NCBI GenBank assembly: GCA_002085305.1
Contig: NATJ01000035.1
Location: 1 to 7,720 of the forward strand
Source of the DNA: Epsilonproteobacteria bacterium 4484_65
Lineage (GTDB): Bacteria; Campylobacterota; Campylobacteria; Campylobacterales; Sulfurovaceae
DNA: 7,720 nt
Reading direction: 5' to 3'
Position 1 is the first letter of the stretch. The number at the start of each line of letters is the position of its first letter. The position numbers and the translations under genes were made by a program. A model generated the notes under the pieces. The model was given only the letters and a program-made list of their open reading frames with translations. It had not been told where the DNA came from and searched no databases. Positions 1 to 7,011 of this stretch are shown piece after piece.

Positions 1-18
1 TATTTCAATATAAATAAT

Positions 19-40
19 GGTGGATGAATCCACCCTACGC
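19..40 (-). repeat. REP-like palindrome downstream of leuA
   Basis: On the minus strand a GTAG tetranucleotide (38-35) is followed directly by a palindrome, GGTGGAT-TC-ATCCACC (34-19), a 6-7 bp stem with a tiny loop. A GTAG head next to a short hairpin is the arrangement of REP elements mobilised by RAYT (Y1 HUH) transposases. It starts 9 nt past the leuA stop codon, so it would be a stem-loop at the 3' end of the leuA transcript. The DNA beyond it is AT-rich but has no clean T-run, so a terminator role is possible but not shown. No transposase gene is present in the window. Confidence 0.55.
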
Positions 41-49
41 AATATATAA

Positions 50-1606
50 TTAGATTGTTTTTGAAGAATCACTATGACGTGATTTTAATTTCCCTGCCAT
101 ACTCAAATAACTATTCAAAGCACCGATATAGGCTCTTGCAGAGGCTAACATAGTGTCTATATTCAAACCATGTCCTATGATGGCAGGTTCTCCGTTAAAT
201 GAGACTTTTACCGTGACACTGGCTAAAGCATCTTTCCCCTGGCTTACAGATTTGACTTTGTAGTCCATCAATTGACCTTCATAGCCTGAAATCCTATCTA
301 TAGTTTTAAAGATGGCATCCATGGTACCTCCACCTATACCAGCTTCGATAATCTCATTATCATCTTTTTTGATCTTCACAGCAGCAGAAGGTACACCCTC
401 TGAACAATCCATCAATTGTAAAGAGATCAACTCGTATATTTTAGGTGCAGAAGTCATCTCATTTGTTACTAGTGCTCTTAAATCATCATCATAAATATCT
501 TTCTTCTTGTCTGCCATAATTTTAAAACGTTCAAATGAGGCATTTAATGCATCATCAGTTAAAGTAAAGCCTAATTTACTCAACTTGTCTTTAAATGCTG
601 CACGTCCGGAGTGTTTACCCAAGACTAAAGTATCTTTCATATCTAATCCGATATCTTCCGGGCGGATGATCTCATAGGTTTCTTTGTTCTTTAACATACC
701 ATCCTGGTGTATGCCACTCTCATGGGCAAAAGCATTTTTACCTACAATGGCTTTATTTGGCTGTGGTTCAATACCCGTGATATTTGCTATCAAACGGCTA
801 CTTGGGTATATCTCTTTTGTATTGATATTGGTTTTATAGTCAGCAAAGATATCTGAACGTGTTTTTAATGCCATGACTATCTCTTCAAGAGCAGCATTCC
901 CCGCTCTCTCACCTAAACCATTGATAGTACACTCTACTTGTCTTGCACCATTGACTACAGCCTCCAACGAGTTTGCTACACCCAAGCCCAAGTCGTTATG
1001 ATTATGTACAGAAATGATCGCTCGTCCCTCGACATATTCACTCATCTCTTTAACCATAGCCCCAATTTCAAATGGCAATCTAAAACCAACTGTATCTGGT
1101 AAGTTTATTGTACTTGCACCTGCTTCAATGACCGCGTCACTTATCTCTTTCATAAAACCTATGTCTGAACGCCCTGCATCTTCACAAGAGAACTCTACAT
1201 CATCTACAAATGTACGTGCATATTCAACAGCACGTACAGCTCGCTTGATGACTTCATCAGGAGTCATTTTAAGTTTGTATTCCATGTGAATATCACTTGT
1301 TGCAATAAAAGTATGTATACGTTTCATCTTAGCTTTGGCTATGGCTTCACCTGCTGCTTTAACATCTGAGTCTATAGCTCTAGCTAAAGAACAGATCGTT
1401 GAGTTATTTACTCTTTGTGATATTTTATCGATAGCATCAAAGTCTCCGGGGCTTGCTGCAGCAAACCCAGCTTCAATGATGTCTACACCCAAACGCTCTA
1501 ACTGTGCAGCGATCTGGATCTTCTCTTCAGTGTTCATAGAAGCCCCAGGACTCTGCTCACCATCTCTTAATGTTGTGTCAAATATTATAATTGTTTCTTT
1601 GCTCAT
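50..1606 (-). CDS. leuA: 2-isopropylmalate synthase
   Basis: Condenses acetyl-CoA with 2-oxoisovalerate to 2-isopropylmalate, the committed step of leucine biosynthesis, in the cytoplasm. The 518-residue product has the N-terminal TIM-barrel HMGL-like domain with the metal/catalytic motif LRDGEQSPG (residues 13-21), [13 protein letters not shown] (201-213; metal-ligand histidines 201 and 203) and GLGERAGN (230-237). The C-terminal leucine-binding LeuA dimer domain spans about 385-505, with GGGTMDAIF (425-433) and a [20 protein letters not shown] segment. The allosteric domain and full length argue for LeuA rather than a homocitrate synthase; citramalate synthase is a less likely alternative. 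The start is ATG with TAAGG eight bases upstream. The gene has its own promoter and a 5' leader with a probable leucine leader peptide, so leucine control is likely at both enzyme and transcript level. No other leu genes lie in the window. Confidence 0.96.
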   Translation of the reverse strand: MSKETIIIFDTTLRDGEQSPGASMNTEEKIQIAAQLERLGVDIIEAGFAAASPGDFDAIDKISQRVNNSTICSLARAIDSDVKAAGEAIAKAKMKRIHTFIATSDIHMEYKLKMTPDEVIKRAVRAVEYARTFVDDVEFSCEDAGRSDIGFMKEISDAVIEAGASTINLPDTVGFRLPFEIGAMVKEMSEYVEGRAIISVHNHNDLGLGVANSLEAVVNGARQVECTINGLGERAGNAALEEIVMALKTRSDIFADYKTNINTKEIYPSSRLIANITGIEPQPNKAIVGKNAFAHESGIHQDGMLKNKETYEIIRPEDIGLDMKDTLVLGKHSGRAAFKDKLSKLGFTLTDDALNASFERFKIMADKKKDIYDDDLRALVTNEMTSAPKIYELISLQLMDCSEGVPSAAVKIKKDDNEIIEAGIGGGTMDAIFKTIDRISGYEGQLMDYKVKSVSQGKDALASVTVKVSFNGEPAIIGHGLNIDTMLASARAYIGALNSYLSMAGKLKSRHSDSSKTI

Positions 1607-1645
1607 GATAATAACCTTATGTGCTATAAAGGCATAAACTTTAAG

Positions 1646-1702
1646 GTAGTGGAGACTTTAGTCCCACATTGAATTTGTGGTGAGACTGAAGTCATCACTT
1701 CC
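1646..1702. repeat. Inverted REP-like pair (BIME-type) in leuA leader
   Basis: Two palindromic units face each other. Unit 1 on the plus strand is GTAG (1646-1649) plus TGGAGACTTTAGTCCCA, which folds as TGG(a)GACT/AGTCCCA. Unit 2 on the minus strand has GAAG (1701-1698) plus TGATGACTTCAGTCTCACCA, which folds on AGTC/GACT-type arms with a single bulge. Together they also form one long imperfect hairpin: GACTT, AGTC and CCACA pair with TGTGG, GACT and AAGTC around the loop AATTCAA. The GTAG head and the paired inverted layout are those of REP/BIME elements. There is no T-run after the hairpin in the leuA direction, so it does not look like an intrinsic terminator. Confidence 0.6.
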
Positions 1703-1716
1703 GAAGAGATATGCAT

Positions 1717-1757
1717 AAAATTGTCTAATTTTACCTAAAATTTGATTAGGGTATTAG
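1717..1757 (-). terminator. Candidate attenuator terminator, weak
   Basis: On the minus strand CTAAT-A-(C)-CCTAA (1757-1746) can pair with TTAGG-T-(AAA)-ATTAG (1738-1725) around a 7-nt loop. That gives 11 base pairs with two bulges. TTTT follows at 1720-1717 after a 4-nt spacer. Its position after the leader peptide fits an attenuator, but the stem is AT-rich and imperfect and the U-tract is short and offset. Treat it as a hypothesis only. Confidence 0.22.
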
Positions 1758-1802
1758 AATAGAATGTTTGTTTATATAAAAAGGATATGGATAGTTAAAC
1801 TA

Positions 1803-1874
1803 TTAAAGTGCGAGCGTTAGCAGGAGAGAACTATCTTTAGTGAAAATAGTGCTAATGTTAATGATTTTTTTCAT
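1803..1874 (-). CDS. Putative leucine leader peptide, 23 aa
   Basis: A 23-codon ORF (ATG 1874-1872, TAA 1805-1803) lies between the leuA promoter and leuA. AGGAG at 1885-1881 sits six bases before the ATG, a near-ideal ribosome binding site. The peptide begins MKKIINIST and ends SSLLLTLAL. Five of its last seven residues are leucine (codons CTC, CTG, CTA, CTC, CTT), and four isoleucines lie in the first half. None of the leucine codons is TTA, which by eye is common in the neighbouring genes. Leucine-codon runs just before the stop of a short ORF upstream of leuA are the hallmark of leader-peptide attenuation, as in enterobacterial leuL: ribosome stalling when charged tRNA-Leu is short would alter downstream RNA folding. 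I see no membrane-protein or toxin features beyond this. Function is inferred from position and composition. Confidence 0.7.
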   Translation of the reverse strand: MKKIINISTIFTKDSSLLLTLAL

Positions 1875-1898
1875 AATGCTCTCCTGTCATTTTTGTGT

Positions 1899-1928
1899 AT
1901 TATACATTTTTTAGATATACCTTGTCAA
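1899..1928 (-). promoter_or_regulatory. leuA sigma70-type promoter
   Basis: The minus strand has TTGACA (1928-1923), an 18-bp spacer, and TATAAT (1904-1899), full consensus at both hexamers. Transcription should start near 1892, about 18 nt before the leader-peptide ATG. The -35 box overlaps the TGA stop of pssA, so leuA can be transcribed separately from the upstream operon even though no terminator separates them. A full -35 is notable because Campylobacterota housekeeping promoters usually lack a conserved one. Confidence 0.82.
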
Positions 1929-2644
1929 GAACGCTTTATTTTTATATTTCTTAGATTAATAGTTCGTAATGCACGAAGTGGCCCATAAAGGACATAAGCG
2001 AAGATAACCAAAGCAAAACCTTCTGCTGAGAAAAGATAGAGTAGGGAAGCTACTAACATGAGCATGATCATCGTTTTAAAAACCATAGGCCTATCTAACT
2101 GTACTTTTTTAAATGAAGGATAGCGAAAGTTACTTACCATGAGCATTGCAACACCTAGAGAAAGAAAAAGTAGTACCATGCAATAGTCCTCAAGATTATA
2201 TTTATGAAAAAGAAGTATCCACATAGAAATAAATACTGCTGCTGTAGGAATAGGTAATCCGATAAATACATTGGGGTCTGTTTTGGCAGTACTAATGTTA
2301 AATCGTGCTAATCGAATGGCTCCAAAGATGACATAAAGTGCAGAGACAAGGATGCCAAAACGTCCAAACTCATGTCCTATAAAAAAGTAAAGTAACATCG
2401 CAGGAGCGATACCAAAAGAGATGATATCAGCGAGTGAGTCAAACTCTACGCCAAACTGGCTTGTAGTGTTGGTCATACGTGCTATACGACCATCAAGTCC
2501 ATCAAAAACAAGGGCTAAAAGGATGAGCCAAGAGGCAAGTACGAAATTTCCTTTGCTTGCTTCCACAATGCTTATCACACCTACAAAAATGCTACTTGCT
2601 GTAAACAAGTTTGGCAGGATGAATAGTAGGTTAGCCCTCTTCAT
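1925..2644 (-). CDS. pssA: CDP-diacylglycerol--serine O-phosphatidyltransferase
   Basis: Integral membrane enzyme that transfers phosphatidate from CDP-diacylglycerol to L-serine, giving phosphatidylserine, the precursor of phosphatidylethanolamine. The 239-residue protein carries an exact CDP-alcohol phosphatidyltransferase signature D-x2-DG-x2-AR-x8-G-x3-D-x3-D at residues 48-73 (D48, D51, G52, A55, R56, G65, D69, D73). Hydrophobic segments lie at about 14-28, 34-48, 78-92, 97-112, 133-147, 155-172 and 190-222, matching the type II (Bacillus/Helicobacter-like) PssA. The ATG at 2644 is preferred: AAGAAG precedes it, and it gives a 14-nt overlap with the end of ftsH. An in-frame TTG at 2680 would add 12 lysine-rich residues but has a poorer ribosome binding site. 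It is the last gene of the his-prmA-ftsH run, and its stop codon overlaps the leuA -35 box. Confidence 0.94.
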   Translation of the reverse strand: MKRANLLFILPNLFTASSIFVGVISIVEASKGNFVLASWLILLALVFDGLDGRIARMTNTTSQFGVEFDSLADIISFGIAPAMLLYFFIGHEFGRFGILVSALYVIFGAIRLARFNISTAKTDPNVFIGLPIPTAAVFISMWILLFHKYNLEDYCMVLLFLSLGVAMLMVSNFRYPSFKKVQLDRPMVFKTMIMLMLVASLLYLFSAEGFALVIFAYVLYGPLRALRTINLRNIKIKRS

Positions 2645-4619
2645 TGTCTTCTTGGTTTTTTTCTGCTTGCTCTTTTGCAAATGCTTCTGCTTTTGCTATT
2701 TTATCTCCATGTGCAAGACGACTTTCCATATGGTTCTCTTTTTCATATTCAGCTATGATCGAACGTACTTTTGTACCTTCAATGACTTCAACATCCAGGA
2801 GTACAGCAGCCATATTTTCTATGGCCTGATGATATTCATTGAGTGTTTTCTTTACAAAGGCATAACGCTCATTTAATGTTGTTTTGATGTGATTATCAAT
2901 ATCTTCAGACATTTTTTCACTATAGTCTGTAGATGCCATGCCCCCACCCAAGAAGCTGTTTTCAGTTCTTTTAAGTACCATAAGTCCAGCGATATCACTC
3001 ATACCATAGACTGAAACCATATCTTTCAAAATAGCTGTTGCACGGTCAAGGTCATTACCCGCACCTGTACTTATCTCACCGATAAATACTTCTTCTGCAG
3101 CACGACCACCAAGAAGTACATCTATTTCAGCCATGAGTTCATGTTTCTGTTTCAAGAATCTGTCTTCATCATCCGGAAGGTGTAAAGTATAGCCTAAAGC
3201 ACCAAGCCCTCTAGGGATGATAGATACTTTCGTTACACGTGTTGCACCTTTAGTAAGCTCTGCCATAAGTGCATGTCCACTTTCATGATAGGCTACGATC
3301 CTTTTTTCTACCTCAGATATTTTTCTATTTTTCTTTTCCAGTCCTACAAATGAACGTTCTATCGCTTCCAGAAGATCTTCTTGTTCTATCTCTTTTTTGT
3401 TGAATCTTCCTGCAAGAAGAGCAGCTTCATTGATGATGTTCGCCAAGTCTGCACCTGCTAGGCCGGCAGTTTGTTTGGCAACAATGGTCAAATCAACTTT
3501 TGAGGAGAGTTTTACACCTTTGGCGTGTACTTTCAAGATGGCTAAACGTCCATCAAAGTCAGGTTTATCTACAAGTACTTGTCTGTCAAAACGTCCAGCT
3601 CTAAGAAGTGCGGCATCCAGTATTTCCGGCCTGTTTGTCGCAGCAAGTACGATGACAGGAGTGTCTGTACCAAAACCATCCATTTCAGCTAAAAGTTGAT
3701 TCAGTGTCTGTTCTCTTTCATCGTTTCCACCCATTTGCCCACCAGATGCACGGCTTTTACCGATAGCATCTATCTCATCGATGAAAATGATAGAGGGAGC
3801 CTCTTTTTTTGCCTGGGCAAAAAGGTCACGCACACGACTGGCACCGACACCAACGAACATTTCAATGAACCCTGAACCTGATACCGAGAAGAAAGGAACA
3901 GAAGCTTCACCCGCTACGGCTTTTGCAAGGAGTGTTTTACCTGTTCCCGGAGGTCCTACAAGGAGTAAACCTTTTGGGATCTTTGCCCCAAGTTCCATAT
4001 AACGTTCCGGGAATTTAAGAAAATCAACGATCTCTTTGACTTCATCCTTAGCTTCTTCTACCCCTTGTACATCAGAAAATTTTGTATCTGGTTTTTCAGA
4101 ATTGATAAGCTTATCTGCTTTCCCTGCACCAAGGATACCACCACCCATACCTTTAGACATTTTCTTAGCAAGGAAGATCCAAATACCAAAGAAGATAAGG
4201 ATAGGAAGCATCATACTGAGAAGTTCAGAGAGAAAACCTCCACCCATCACACCTTCATAGGTGATTTTTTTCTTTTCTAAAAGAGGAATAAGGTCTTTAT
4301 CGTATGTTGGTACATTTTGTGCTACATAACGTATTTTTCGACCATTATCATCTGCAATAGCTTCCACTGTAGTTGGTGTTAGTTTTACAGAGGTAATGGT
4401 TCCCTGTTCTATCTGTTTTTTGATCTCTGAATATTTGACTTGTTTGGTTTGTGAGACACTTTGAGTATTCATCATACCGCCTAAGCTCTCTCCTTCACCT
4501 ACAAATGATTTAAAGATCATAATGATAATGATAGAAAAAATTGCAAATGCCAATAATGGATTATTATTAAAAAAATTGTTATTATTATCGTTATTTTGGT
4601 TATTGTTTTGATTAGCCAT
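2631..4619 (-). CDS. ftsH: ATP-dependent zinc metalloprotease FtsH
   Basis: Hexameric inner-membrane AAA+ protease for membrane-protein quality control and turnover of short-lived regulators. The 662 residues show, in order: an Asn-rich N-terminal tail (1-20), TM1 (about 21-39), a periplasmic domain (40-133), TM2 (about 134-151), Walker A GPPGTGKT (222-229), pore loop FVGVG (255-259), Walker B IIFIDEID (277-284), a second region of homology with arginine fingers R340 and R343, zinc site HESGH (445-449) with the third ligand probably D523, and an acidic C-terminal tail. Length and order are normal for the family. The start is the ATG at 4619, preceded by AAAGGA at good spacing and overlapping the prmA stop by 8 nt. 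An in-frame TTG at 4640 would add seven residues and is less likely. It lies between prmA and pssA, as in Campylobacter and Helicobacter. Confidence 0.97.
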   Translation of the reverse strand: MANQNNNQNNDNNNNFFNNNPLLAFAIFSIIIIMIFKSFVGEGESLGGMMNTQSVSQTKQVKYSEIKKQIEQGTITSVKLTPTTVEAIADDNGRKIRYVAQNVPTYDKDLIPLLEKKKITYEGVMGGGFLSELLSMMLPILIFFGIWIFLAKKMSKGMGGGILGAGKADKLINSEKPDTKFSDVQGVEEAKDEVKEIVDFLKFPERYMELGAKIPKGLLLVGPPGTGKTLLAKAVAGEASVPFFSVSGSGFIEMFVGVGASRVRDLFAQAKKEAPSIIFIDEIDAIGKSRASGGQMGGNDEREQTLNQLLAEMDGFGTDTPVIVLAATNRPEILDAALLRAGRFDRQVLVDKPDFDGRLAILKVHAKGVKLSSKVDLTIVAKQTAGLAGADLANIINEAALLAGRFNKKEIEQEDLLEAIERSFVGLEKKNRKISEVEKRIVAYHESGHALMAELTKGATRVTKVSIIPRGLGALGYTLHLPDDEDRFLKQKHELMAEIDVLLGGRAAEEVFIGEISTGAGNDLDRATAILKDMVSVYGMSDIAGLMVLKRTENSFLGGGMASTDYSEKMSEDIDNHIKTTLNERYAFVKKTLNEYHQAIENMAAVLLDVEVIEGTKVRSIIAEYEKENHMESRLAHGDKIAKAEAFAKEQAEKNQEDNEEG

Positions 4620-5439
4620 GGGCTTCCTTTTTATACACAAGTGTTACCCACTCATCTTTTAATGTTCGTTTGACCAGTGTAAGTTCCTTAAATGACTCAA
4701 CAACAAGGTCTTCTTTTTTATCTAAAATACCTGAAAGTATCAAGTGCCCATTTTCTTTACAGGCAGACTTTAGATCTTTTGCGATGAACCTGAGTACATC
4801 TGCAATGATATTTGCGATGACTACATCATAAGTGCCTTCGGCCTTATCGATGGAGCCTTCCCAAAGTTTGTTATAACTCTCTTCATTGAGTTCAAAGTTC
4901 TCTTTACAACTTTCAACTGAAAGTGGGTCAGTATCACAAAGTTCTACATTCGCACCTAGTTTTTTACATGCAAGTCCAAGAATTCCTGAACCGCATCCAA
5001 CATCTATGACCTTATCACCAGCTTCTACATAGTTGCTAATAGCTTCCAGACATGAAAAAGTTGTTGCATGGTGCCCTGAACCAAAAGCAAGAGCAGGATC
5101 GATTTTTATATTGATCAAATCTTCTTTAGGTTCATACCAACTGGGGAAAATATAAAATTTACCAGCTTCAATGGGTTGAATAGAGTCTTGATATGTTTTT
5201 ATCCAATCAACATTCTCTTTTTCTTCAAGATTGTACTTCATCTCAATAGGATTATCTAAATTATCGGCTAAGGATACAAGAGCATCTTTAACGAAAGTTA
5301 AATCAGATTCACTTCTTACAATAATTTCTCCGTCTCCAAGCTCTATACCTTCATCATAAATATTCAAAATGTAATCTGCTATAATTTCTACAAAACTTTC
5401 ATCAAGTTTTATAGTGAGTTCATAATACTTATCTTGCAT
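4612..5439 (-). CDS. prmA: Ribosomal protein L11 methyltransferase
   Basis: Cytoplasmic SAM-dependent enzyme that trimethylates amino groups of ribosomal protein L11. The 275-residue protein has an N-terminal L11-recognition domain (about 1-85) and a Rossmann-fold methyltransferase domain. Diagnostic motifs are the PrmA-specific [14 protein letters not shown] (114-127), SAM motif [15 protein letters not shown] (144-157), an acidic residue at the end of strand 2 (CDTDP, 168-172) and ANIIADVL (209-216), which corresponds to the catalytic N-[IL]-x-A loop of PrmA. Length is slightly under the E. coli protein (about 290). ATG start with AAGG six bases upstream. It overlaps the end of hisA by 11 nt and ftsH by 8 nt, implying translational coupling within one transcript. 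Confidence 0.93.
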   Translation of the reverse strand: MQDKYYELTIKLDESFVEIIADYILNIYDEGIELGDGEIIVRSESDLTFVKDALVSLADNLDNPIEMKYNLEEKENVDWIKTYQDSIQPIEAGKFYIFPSWYEPKEDLINIKIDPALAFGSGHHATTFSCLEAISNYVEAGDKVIDVGCGSGILGLACKKLGANVELCDTDPLSVESCKENFELNEESYNKLWEGSIDKAEGTYDVVIANIIADVLRFIAKDLKSACKENGHLILSGILDKKEDLVVESFKELTLVKRTLKDEWVTLVYKKEAHG

Positions 5440-6142
5440 TCGCTACCTTAAATGCTTCTTCCAAATCAAGAGTACCTTCGTAGAATGCTTTACCTACGAT
5501 AGTGCCATCGACGCCAGCATCTATCAAGGCGTGAATGTCTGTCATATCTTTTAATCCACCAGATGCAATAGTCTCAAGACCAGATGCTTTGGCTATCTCA
5601 ACTGTAAAATCTACGTTTACGCCAGTCATCATTCCATCACGACCTACATCCGTACAGATGATAGCTTCTACACCGGCATCTGCAAACTCTTTGGCAAGAT
5701 CAGTGGCTTTCATATCTGAAGTCTCAGCCCAGCCTTCAACTGCTACCATACCGTCAATAGCATCAATTCCTACAACGATAGGGTATTTTGCTGCCATATC
5801 TTTTACAAACTGAGCATCTTTTACAGCAATAGAGCCAAGAATTAATCTGTCAATTCCAAGTTCCAAATACATTTTGATAGTCTCCTCATCACGAATACCT
5901 CCGCCAAGCTCCAGTTTGAGGTTACAGTGCTCACGGATCTGTTTAATTTGCTCTAAGTTCTCAGGTTTACCTGCGAATGCACCGTTAAGGTCAACAAGGT
6001 GTACCCACTCACTTCCGAGTTCTTCAAATCTTTTGGCAACTTGCCAAGGTTCATCTGAGTAAATTTTTGCTGATTCCATAAGACCTTTACTGAGTCTTAC
6101 TGCTTTACCGTCTTTAAGGTCTATTGCTGGTAGTATTGTCAT
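5429..6142 (-). CDS. hisA: ProFAR isomerase HisA (histidine biosynthesis)
   Basis: Phosphoribosylformimino-5-aminoimidazole carboxamide ribotide isomerase: converts ProFAR to PRFAR, the substrate of HisF/HisH, by an Amadori rearrangement. The 237 residues form a single TIM barrel. Visible features are the catalytic base Asp8 in [15 protein letters not shown], the catalytic acid Asp127 in VVGIDAIDG, phosphate-binding GGGIR (80-84), [10 protein letters not shown] (165-174), ASGGL (193-197) and the second phosphate loop [11 protein letters not shown] (213-223). HisF paralogues would have different loop residues and be about 250 aa, so HisA is the better call. ATG start with CAGGAG seven bases upstream. 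It lies 86 nt after hisH; the gap carries a tandem heptamer and a possible short ORF whose stop overlaps this start as ATGA. Confidence 0.95.
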   Translation of the reverse strand: MTILPAIDLKDGKAVRLSKGLMESAKIYSDEPWQVAKRFEELGSEWVHLVDLNGAFAGKPENLEQIKQIREHCNLKLELGGGIRDEETIKMYLELGIDRLILGSIAVKDAQFVKDMAAKYPIVVGIDAIDGMVAVEGWAETSDMKATDLAKEFADAGVEAIICTDVGRDGMMTGVNVDFTVEIAKASGLETIASGGLKDMTDIHALIDAGVDGTIVGKAFYEGTLDLEEAFKVANAR

Positions 6143-6210
6143 CGGTCACTCCTGCTGAAGTGAAGTGGGTAGTGGGTAGTGGGTAGTGGGTAGAGTAGGG
6201 TGTTTTTCAT
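6139..6210 (-). CDS. Doubtful 23-codon ORF ahead of hisA
   Basis: ATG at 6210, stop TGA at 6141-6139, overlapping the hisA start as ATGA. GAAGGA (6223-6218) lies seven bases upstream of the ATG, a good ribosome binding site. The peptide starts [13 protein letters not shown] and continues with a second partial YPL-containing turn. It is encoded mostly by the heptamer tandem repeat, which makes any specific function unlikely. It could still pass ribosomes from hisH to hisA by coupling. Because the repeat unit is 7 bp, a change of copy number would shift its frame. It does not match anything I recognise, and may be a chance ORF. Confidence 0.25.
   Translation of the reverse strand: MKNTLLYPLPTTHYPLHFSRSDR
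6164..6191. repeat. Tandem heptamer (AGTGGGT)x4
   Basis: Four exact, uninterrupted copies of AGTGGGT on the plus strand (ACCCACT on the coding strand of hisA) lie in the hisH-hisA gap, 22 bases from the hisA start and just ahead of its CAGGAG ribosome binding site. Exact copies point to recent slippage. In the transcript it is a C/A-rich, probably unstructured stretch. Length variation between strains would alter the hisH-hisA spacing. Confidence 0.9.
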
Positions 6211-6228
6211 CTCTTTTTCCTTCAAGTT

Positions 6229-6846
6229 TTACAATTTACTGAAATTTTCTATAATTTTAAGCCCATTATCGTGGCTTTTTTCCGGGTGAGGCTGTATGCC
6301 GTAAATGTTTCCATTTTGTACGGCAGATACAAACTCATATCCATAGTGTGTTTTCCCTATGGCATATTTGTCCTCACATACTGCGTGGAATGAGTGAACA
6401 AAATAGAGATAAAAATCTTTAGCTAACCCATTAAAAATGGCTGTATTGTTTTGAACAAACAGTTCATTCCAGCCCATATGCGGTACTTTAAGTGGATGGT
6501 CAAAGAGTTTTTCATCAAAGGCAACTACTTTACCTGGGATAAGCCCAAGTCCTCGTGTTGTACCAAATTCTTCACTGCTCTCAAAAAGAAGCTGCATCCC
6601 AAGACAGATACCCAATAGGGGTTTTCCACTTGCTGCAAAGTTCTTTACGGCTTCATCCATACCATTTTCTTTTAAGTGTTCCATCGCATCACCAAATGCA
6701 CCTACACCAGGCAAGATGAGTTTGTCATACCGGTCAAGTTTTGCAGGATCACTCTCAAGTGTGGCATCTGCACCCACTTTCATAAAAGCATTGATAACAG
6801 AAGCCAGGTTACCCATGTTATAATCGACGATTCCTATCACGTTCAT
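6229..6846 (-). CDS. hisH: Imidazole glycerol phosphate synthase, glutaminase subunit
   Basis: Class I glutamine amidotransferase that supplies ammonia to HisF, which makes imidazole glycerol phosphate and AICAR from PRFAR. The 205 residues have the full catalytic triad: Cys81 in LLGICLGMQLLFE, and His187 and Glu189 in GIQPHPEKS. Also present are the HisH-typical GVGAFGDAM (47-55), VPHMGWN (121-127) and YFVHSFHA (148-155). Length is normal. The partner hisF is not in the window. The ATG at 6846 has AAGGA only two bases away; the GTG two codons later (6840) has AAGGA at a better eight-base spacing and would give the common start MIGIVDYNMGN, so it may be the true start. First gene of the minus-strand operon, behind a clear extended -10 promoter, and divergent from the acyltransferase gene. 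Confidence 0.95.
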   Translation of the reverse strand: MNVIGIVDYNMGNLASVINAFMKVGADATLESDPAKLDRYDKLILPGVGAFGDAMEHLKENGMDEAVKNFAASGKPLLGICLGMQLLFESSEEFGTTRGLGLIPGKVVAFDEKLFDHPLKVPHMGWNELFVQNNTAIFNGLAKDFYLYFVHSFHAVCEDKYAIGKTHYGYEFVSAVQNGNIYGIQPHPEKSHDNGLKIIENFSKL

Positions 6847-6920
6847 ATTCCTTAATGGAGATAAAACCCATTTATTGAGTACCTAGGGATAGTCAGCGGG
6901 TTCTTTGTATAATTAACGTG

Positions 6921-6929
6921 ATTATAGCA
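6921..6929 (-). promoter_or_regulatory. Extended -10 promoter of the hisH operon
   Basis: The minus strand reads TGCTATAAT, a perfect extended -10 (TGnTATAAT). No -35 hexamer is recognisable, but T-rich blocks lie upstream. This is the usual layout of Campylobacterota housekeeping promoters. The predicted start near 6914 gives a leader of about 68 nt before hisH. I found no His-rich leader peptide in that leader. Confidence 0.75.
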
Positions 6930-6980
6930 AATTAAATTGAAAGCAGAAGATTTTAGCCATCATCCTTTAGGGTATTTGGG

Positions 6981-6986
6981 TAAAAT
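6981..6986 (+). promoter_or_regulatory. Possible -10 of the acyltransferase gene
   Basis: TAAAAT lies 25 bases before the plus-strand ATG at 7012, preceded by TTTGGG and AT-rich DNA. It would give a short leader of about 20 nt containing the AGG ribosome binding site. There is no -35, and the match is one base off consensus, so this is tentative. It sits back to back with the hisH promoter, with the two -10 boxes about 55 bp apart. Confidence 0.35.
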
Positions 6987-7011
6987 AGCTTATTAAAACA
7001 GTAGGTTTTGG

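Larger units (their letters stand above)
1607..1892 (-). promoter_or_regulatory. Long 5' leader of leuA
   Basis: The 318 bases between pssA and leuA hold no conventional gene. Read on the minus strand they contain, in order: a sigma70-type promoter, a leader-peptide ORF, AT-rich sequence with several possible competing hairpins, a REP-like inverted pair, and the leuA ribosome binding site (TAAGG near 1614-1618). The predicted transcript start near 1892 gives a leader of roughly 285 nt, far longer than the 5-15 nt needed for translation signals and consistent with an attenuation leader. One possible pairing is GATAGTT (1835-1829, just before the leucine codons) with AACTATC (1796-1790). It competes with the local palindrome ATAGTTTAACTAT. 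Which fold controls expression cannot be decided by eye. Confidence 0.6.

Noticed and set aside
1335..1637. Plus-strand 100-codon ORF antisense to leuA
   Set aside because: It is a shadow of the leuA frame with no ribosome binding site or recognisable domain; the same applies to the other antisense ORFs over leuA, ftsH and hisA.
1646..1702. The leuA-leader hairpin as an intrinsic terminator
   Set aside because: The stem is strong but is followed by TCCACTACC in the leuA direction, not a T-run, and the plus-strand side serves no gene.
2642..2680. TTG start for PssA at 2680, adding a lysine-rich stretch
   Set aside because: The ATG at 2644 has AAGAAG upstream and gives the normal family N-terminus; the TTG would need a 50-nt overlap with ftsH and lacks a good site.
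4617..4640. TTG start for FtsH at 4640, adding MCIKRKP
   Set aside because: The ATG at 4619 has an AAAGGA site at proper spacing; the extension lies within the prmA coding end and has no better signal.
6847..6914. Histidine leader peptide upstream of hisH
   Set aside because: The only short ORF there (ATG near 6868) has no run of His codons and a poorly spaced ribosome binding site.
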